Assembly: GCF_023558375.1 (NCBI RefSeq)
Contig: NZ_CP083761.1
Coordinates: 3,916,001-3,980,000 of the forward strand
Direction of reading: 5' to 3'
From: Chroococcidiopsis sp. CCMEE 29
GTDB taxonomy: Bacteria; Cyanobacteriota; Cyanobacteriia; Cyanobacteriales; Chroococcidiopsidaceae
Length of the DNA stretch: 64,000 nucleotides
The position numbers and the translations under genes are program-made. Each line of letters opens with the position of its first letter. Position 1 is the stretch's first letter. Below are positions 61,621 to 64,000 of this stretch, one piece after another. The notes under the pieces are model-generated. The model did no database searches and was not told where the DNA came from. It saw nothing but the letters and a program-made list of their open reading frames with translations.

Positions 61621-62151
61621 CTAAGGACATAGTAGAGTTTCACGGGTTTCACGTCCTGTAATTGGATTAGTACCTTTGGCAACCTTACATAATTTGTTTT
61701 GCTCATCCTGACGCAGCAGTACCTCAGTGAAATCAGTTCCGTCAATGATGGCACCATCAAACTTAGCATTAGCAGCAAATGCACCTTCTAAAACAGCATT
61801 AGTCAAATTCGCTTTAGTGAAGCGAGCGGAATCTAGAGTAGCATTTTTGAGGTTAGCTCCTTCTAAATTCGCTGACTCCAGATTAGCGGCGAAGAAACTG
61901 ACACCCTCCAAGTTGGTGTGACTCAGGTTACTACTGCGGAGATTAGCCTTGGTAAAGCTGGAGTCTGTCAAATCGCGACCCGAGAAATCAACGCTAATCA
62001 AGCTTTCTTTGTTATAGTCGAGAGCTAAGGCAGGGGGAGGGTTGACCAAGCTGAAGATAGCGATCGCACCAACACTCATTACGCTAACCAATCCCCAAAG
62101 CAATAAACTGAGTATAGTTTTCAAAATTGGATTTTCTACCTTAGAATTCAT
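61621..62151 (-). CDS. Pentapeptide-repeat protein
   Basis: Exported or membrane-anchored protein with a right-handed beta-helix of A(D/N)LxX repeats. From ATG 62151: hydrophobic segment TILSLLLWGLVSVMSVGAIA (residues about 10-30) then repeats VDFSGRDLTDSSFTKANLRS, NLSHTNLEGVSFFAANLESA and LEGANLKNATLDSARFTKAN, to about residue 145, and a short end with ITGRETRETLLCP that has two cysteines. Length 176 aa. A thylakoid-lumen location is known for some cyanobacterial relatives but is not shown here. It diverges from the YraN gene with 14 bp between their starts. Confidence 0.9.
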   Translation of the reverse strand: MNSKVENPILKTILSLLLWGLVSVMSVGAIAIFSLVNPPPALALDYNKESLISVDFSGRDLTDSSFTKANLRSSNLSHTNLEGVSFFAANLESANLEGANLKNATLDSARFTKANLTNAVLEGAFAANAKFDGAIIDGTDFTEVLLRQDEQNKLCKVAKGTNPITGRETRETLLCP

Positions 62152-62165
62152 CGTGTTTTCAGCCA

Positions 62166-62675
62166 ATGGCGAAGCGTCATCCATCTCATTATCTCGATAT
62201 AGGTGTTTTAGGAGAAGATCTTGTTGCTCAATGGTTGCAATCTACAAGTTGGATGATTCTGCATCGCCGCTGGCGTTGCCGCTGGGGAGAGATCGACATC
62301 ATTGCTCGAAAAGAGCCAGAAAAACACTCCTCACCCCTATTAGCATTTGTTGAAGTCAAGACCCGCAGTCGTGGTAATTGGGATGCTGATGGATTACTGT
62401 CGATTACATCACAAAAGCAAGCAAAACTCCGGCAGACTGCTCAATGCTTTTTGGCAGCTTACCCAAAATTTGCAGATTCTCCTTGCCAGTTTGATGTTGC
62501 TCTTGTGCACTGTCAGCAGTTAGCAAGAAATGAGCTCCACCCCTCAAGTGAGACACCAGTAAAACTAGAAGCTGCAACTGATTTATCATCTTTACCCGAG
62601 CAGCCAGTAACAACCAAAATCGTGGCTGGTTACCAGCTAATCCTACAAGAATATATTCCCTCGGCTTTTGGTTAA
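62166..62675 (+). CDS. YraN/UPF0102-family endonuclease-like protein
   Basis: A 169-residue protein with the (D/E)XK nuclease fold of the YraN family: GVLGEDLVAQWLQSTSWMIL, HRRWRCRWGEIDIIARKEPE (E-(I/V)-D-(I/L)), LLAFVEVKTRSRGNWDADGL (EVK core) and TSQKQAKLRQTAQCFL. The C-terminus adds about 40 residues of lower complexity beyond the usual 120. The role is not settled; the family is linked with Holliday-junction-type endonuclease folds. ATG at 62166. Confidence 0.93.
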   Translation: MAKRHPSHYLDIGVLGEDLVAQWLQSTSWMILHRRWRCRWGEIDIIARKEPEKHSSPLLAFVEVKTRSRGNWDADGLLSITSQKQAKLRQTAQCFLAAYPKFADSPCQFDVALVHCQQLARNELHPSSETPVKLEAATDLSSLPEQPVTTKIVAGYQLILQEYIPSAFG

Positions 62676-62775
62676 AAAACCCTTAGGGATTAAATACTTA
62701 AGAAGTTCTCAACTATATCATGATTTAATAAGCCTAGTGGCGATAAATTGCTTCGCCACTTCACTATTCCCTGCC

Positions 62776-63189
62776 TCAAGCCAATGTTTCCGGACAGTAC
62801 CCCAATCCTCTAACAAACTGTTGCCGGAAAGCTTCAATTTCCTCGCGCTCCGGACTGCCATGAGAAACCACAGCAACCTGGTAGCGACGCATTACATCAA
62901 CAGGAGACTGCCCTGTTTCAAGACTCCAAAGAGCCATTCTGACGCGAATTGGTGCTTCGTAGGGAATTCCTAATTCATTCAAAAAAGCCCTGAAGTCTCC
63001 ATCCTGCTGGGTACTGAGGGGGGATTTCATCTTAACTTTGACAACCCAACCATCAATTTGATGAATCACAGTAACAAAGCTTAAGGGCAACTGCGGTCTG
63101 CTGTGCAGACACTCGACAATCCTCAGTGTGAGGCTAGCATTAGCAAGATAATACAGGTATTCCATATCCCTGTTGGGGAGAAAAGCCAA
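62776..63189 (-). CDS. Conserved hypothetical protein, 137 aa
   Basis: Not identified. Soluble, with IVECLHSRPQLPLSFVTVIH, QIDGWVVKVKMKSPLSTQQD, RAFLNELGIPYEAPIRVRMA and RRYQVAVVSHGSPEREEIEA, then FRQQFVRGLGYCPETLA. Mixed alpha/beta, no signal peptide. The first part of the open frame (MAFLPNRDMEYLYYLANASL) allows a start at 63189 or at ATG 63165. It is divergent from queA with no other partner. Function unknown. Confidence 0.6.
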   Translation of the reverse strand: MAFLPNRDMEYLYYLANASLTLRIVECLHSRPQLPLSFVTVIHQIDGWVVKVKMKSPLSTQQDGDFRAFLNELGIPYEAPIRVRMALWSLETGQSPVDVMRRYQVAVVSHGSPEREEIEAFRQQFVRGLGYCPETLA

Positions 63190-63345
63190 TCCAACACTTT
63201 TATTGTTACCAATTGAGATCGTGATTACTAGGGGAGAAACCCCCTACTCAGTATGGGTAGATTTACCCGAATTGGCTCTGCTCATACAAATGACGAAACT
63301 GAAAAAAGACTGTAAAACTACTAAAGAGTGACTAATTATTGAAAG

Positions 63346-64000
63346 ATGGATATACCTCAATTTAAAGGTTTGCCCTCTTGCTTGAACTCAGTAAAACCAC
63401 TGAATTCTGCAGTAGAGTCTTCGCATCTGCCAAACAGCGATGGTGTGGGTAGCAAGCACTTAAATTGCGTACCTCCAGCTGGCATGAGCCCAGCGCTCAG
63501 TGCAGAAGAATTAGACCGCTCATTGGCTGGATATGACTATGAACTCCCGCAAGAGCGGATTGCTCAAAACCCAGCTTGTCCTCGGGATAGCGCCAGGTTG
63601 TTAGTCGTAGATTCTCCCATTCACCACACTCATCGTGTCTTCCGGGATTTACCTGAGCTGCTTCTACCGGGTGATTTGTTAGTGATGAACAATACGCGGG
63701 TGATTCCAGCCCGTCTCTATGGGCATAAAGCCAGTGGCGCAAGAGTGGAAGTGTTACTGTTGGAGGAGCAGCAGCATAACAACTGGTTAGCTTTGGTGAA
63801 GCCTGGGAAACGGTTGCAGCCAGGAGCAAAGATTGTTTTTGAACCGCAAAGACGCAAAGAACGCAAAGAAGAGATAGACAGCTTAAGTGCTACAGTGCTG
63901 GAAACGGATGAAGCGACTGGAGGGCGGTTGTTGCAGTTTAATGTGCCATCAGGAGTGCGTTTGCTTCAGTGGTTGGATTCTTTTGGGCGGGTGCCGTTGC
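63346..64000 (+). CDS. queA: S-adenosylmethionine:tRNA ribosyltransferase-isomerase, 3' end outside the window
   Basis: Makes epoxyqueuosine in tRNA by transferring the ribose of SAM to 7-aminomethyl-7-deazaguanine. The clear QueA start is LAGYDYELPQERIAQNPACP, then RDSARLLVVDSPIHHTHRVF, PGDLLVMNNTRVIPARLYGH and VEVLLLEEQQHNNWLALVKP. The frame is open from ATG 63346, but a later ATG at 63484 begins just before the conserved part and is equally possible; the 46 residues between them (Ser/Pro-rich) are unlike QueA. An EPQRRKERKEE insert lies at 63841-63870. The gene runs off the end of the window. Confidence 0.92.
   Translation, partial: MDIPQFKGLPSCLNSVKPLNSAVESSHLPNSDGVGSKHLNCVPPAGMSPALSAEELDRSLAGYDYELPQERIAQNPACPRDSARLLVVDSPIHHTHRVFRDLPELLLPGDLLVMNNTRVIPARLYGHKASGARVEVLLLEEQQHNNWLALVKPGKRLQPGAKIVFEPQRRKERKEEIDSLSATVLETDEATGGRLLQFNVPSGVRLLQWLDSFGRVPL
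63841..63870 (+). repeat. In-frame 'EPQRR' repeat, copy in queA
   Basis: A 30-bp sequence that starts gaaccgcaaagacgc and is identical to the thrB copy (53984-54013, minus strand) except at two positions. It is translated as EPQRRKERKE within QueA, in a place where other QueA proteins have a short loop. Confidence 0.85.

Noticed and set aside
1..64000. tRNA or rRNA genes
   Set aside because: None were recognised by eye; a covariance-model scan would be needed to exclude a tRNA in the longer spacers.
1..64000. Prophage or defence island
   Set aside because: No integrase, phage structural, restriction-modification or CRISPR genes; the only defence-like module is the Doc/AbrB pair, and the Uma2 genes are of unknown role.

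Overview
This is a 64 kb stretch of a cyanobacterial chromosome. The evidence is the abundance of the octamer GCGATCGC (HIP1), a SomB-type porin with an SLH domain, NdhD, SipA, Uma2-family genes, a Yfr1-like small RNA and STRR-type heptamer repeats. The number of dispersed repeats and dead insertion sequences suggests a large-genome lineage, but genus cannot be decided from the window. Most of it is ordinary housekeeping DNA with short operons and AT-rich, repeat-bearing spacers.

Layout. 1-8 kb: end of a copper-type P-ATPase, FHA protein, tmk-holB, gloB, UbiB-like kinase. 8-14 kb: M1 aminopeptidase with HEAT repeats, MscL with a zinc ribbon, methyltransferase, PrsW-like protease, cyanase. 14-20 kb: two-domain QueD-like protein, an Rrf2-cysK-dnaJ-like cluster, and the porin with its terminator. 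20-26 kb: IS1-family fossil, two tandem rhomboid proteases, GHL10 hydrolase, IS701-family fossil, a pair of Yfr1-like sRNA candidates, and a secreted repeat protein. 26-32 kb: rtcA, a Doc/AbrB toxin-antitoxin module inside a duplicated segment, polyphosphate glucokinase, sipA, and a CbiX-type chelatase behind a cobalamin riboswitch. 32-38 kb: a two-component pair, nucleoside deaminase, voltage-gated channel with a zinc ribbon, and Uma2 and small genes. 38-50 kb: Tex, a PEP-utilising enzyme, LysM/M23 peptidase, HtrA, DUF2254 and MscS, SUI1, a Pmp3-like peptide. 50-64 kb: dienelactone hydrolase, ndhD, thrB, a decayed MerR gene, CsaA-like protein, a divergent MocR/flavin-protein pair, dnaG, pentapeptide protein, YraN, and the start of queA.

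Most unusual observations. (1) Short intergenic repeat families also lie in frame inside conserved enzymes: the P-ATPase (twice), M1 aminopeptidase, the PEP-utilising enzyme, homoserine kinase and QueA. ThrB and QueA carry the same 30-bp repeat in the same reading frame, giving the peptide EPQRRxERxE in two unrelated proteins. (2) Two Yfr1-like RNA candidates lie in tandem with near-identical terminators; one keeps the CTCCTCACAC core and the other has a changed core. (3) A toxin-antitoxin module is flanked by 235-bp direct repeats made of the rtcA and glucokinase 3' ends, and a trace of rtcA upstream sequence shows an earlier, larger duplication. (4) Two unrelated ion channels end in four-cysteine zinc ribbons. 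(5) The N-terminal half of the duplicated QueD has lost the catalytic His but keeps its metal ligands.
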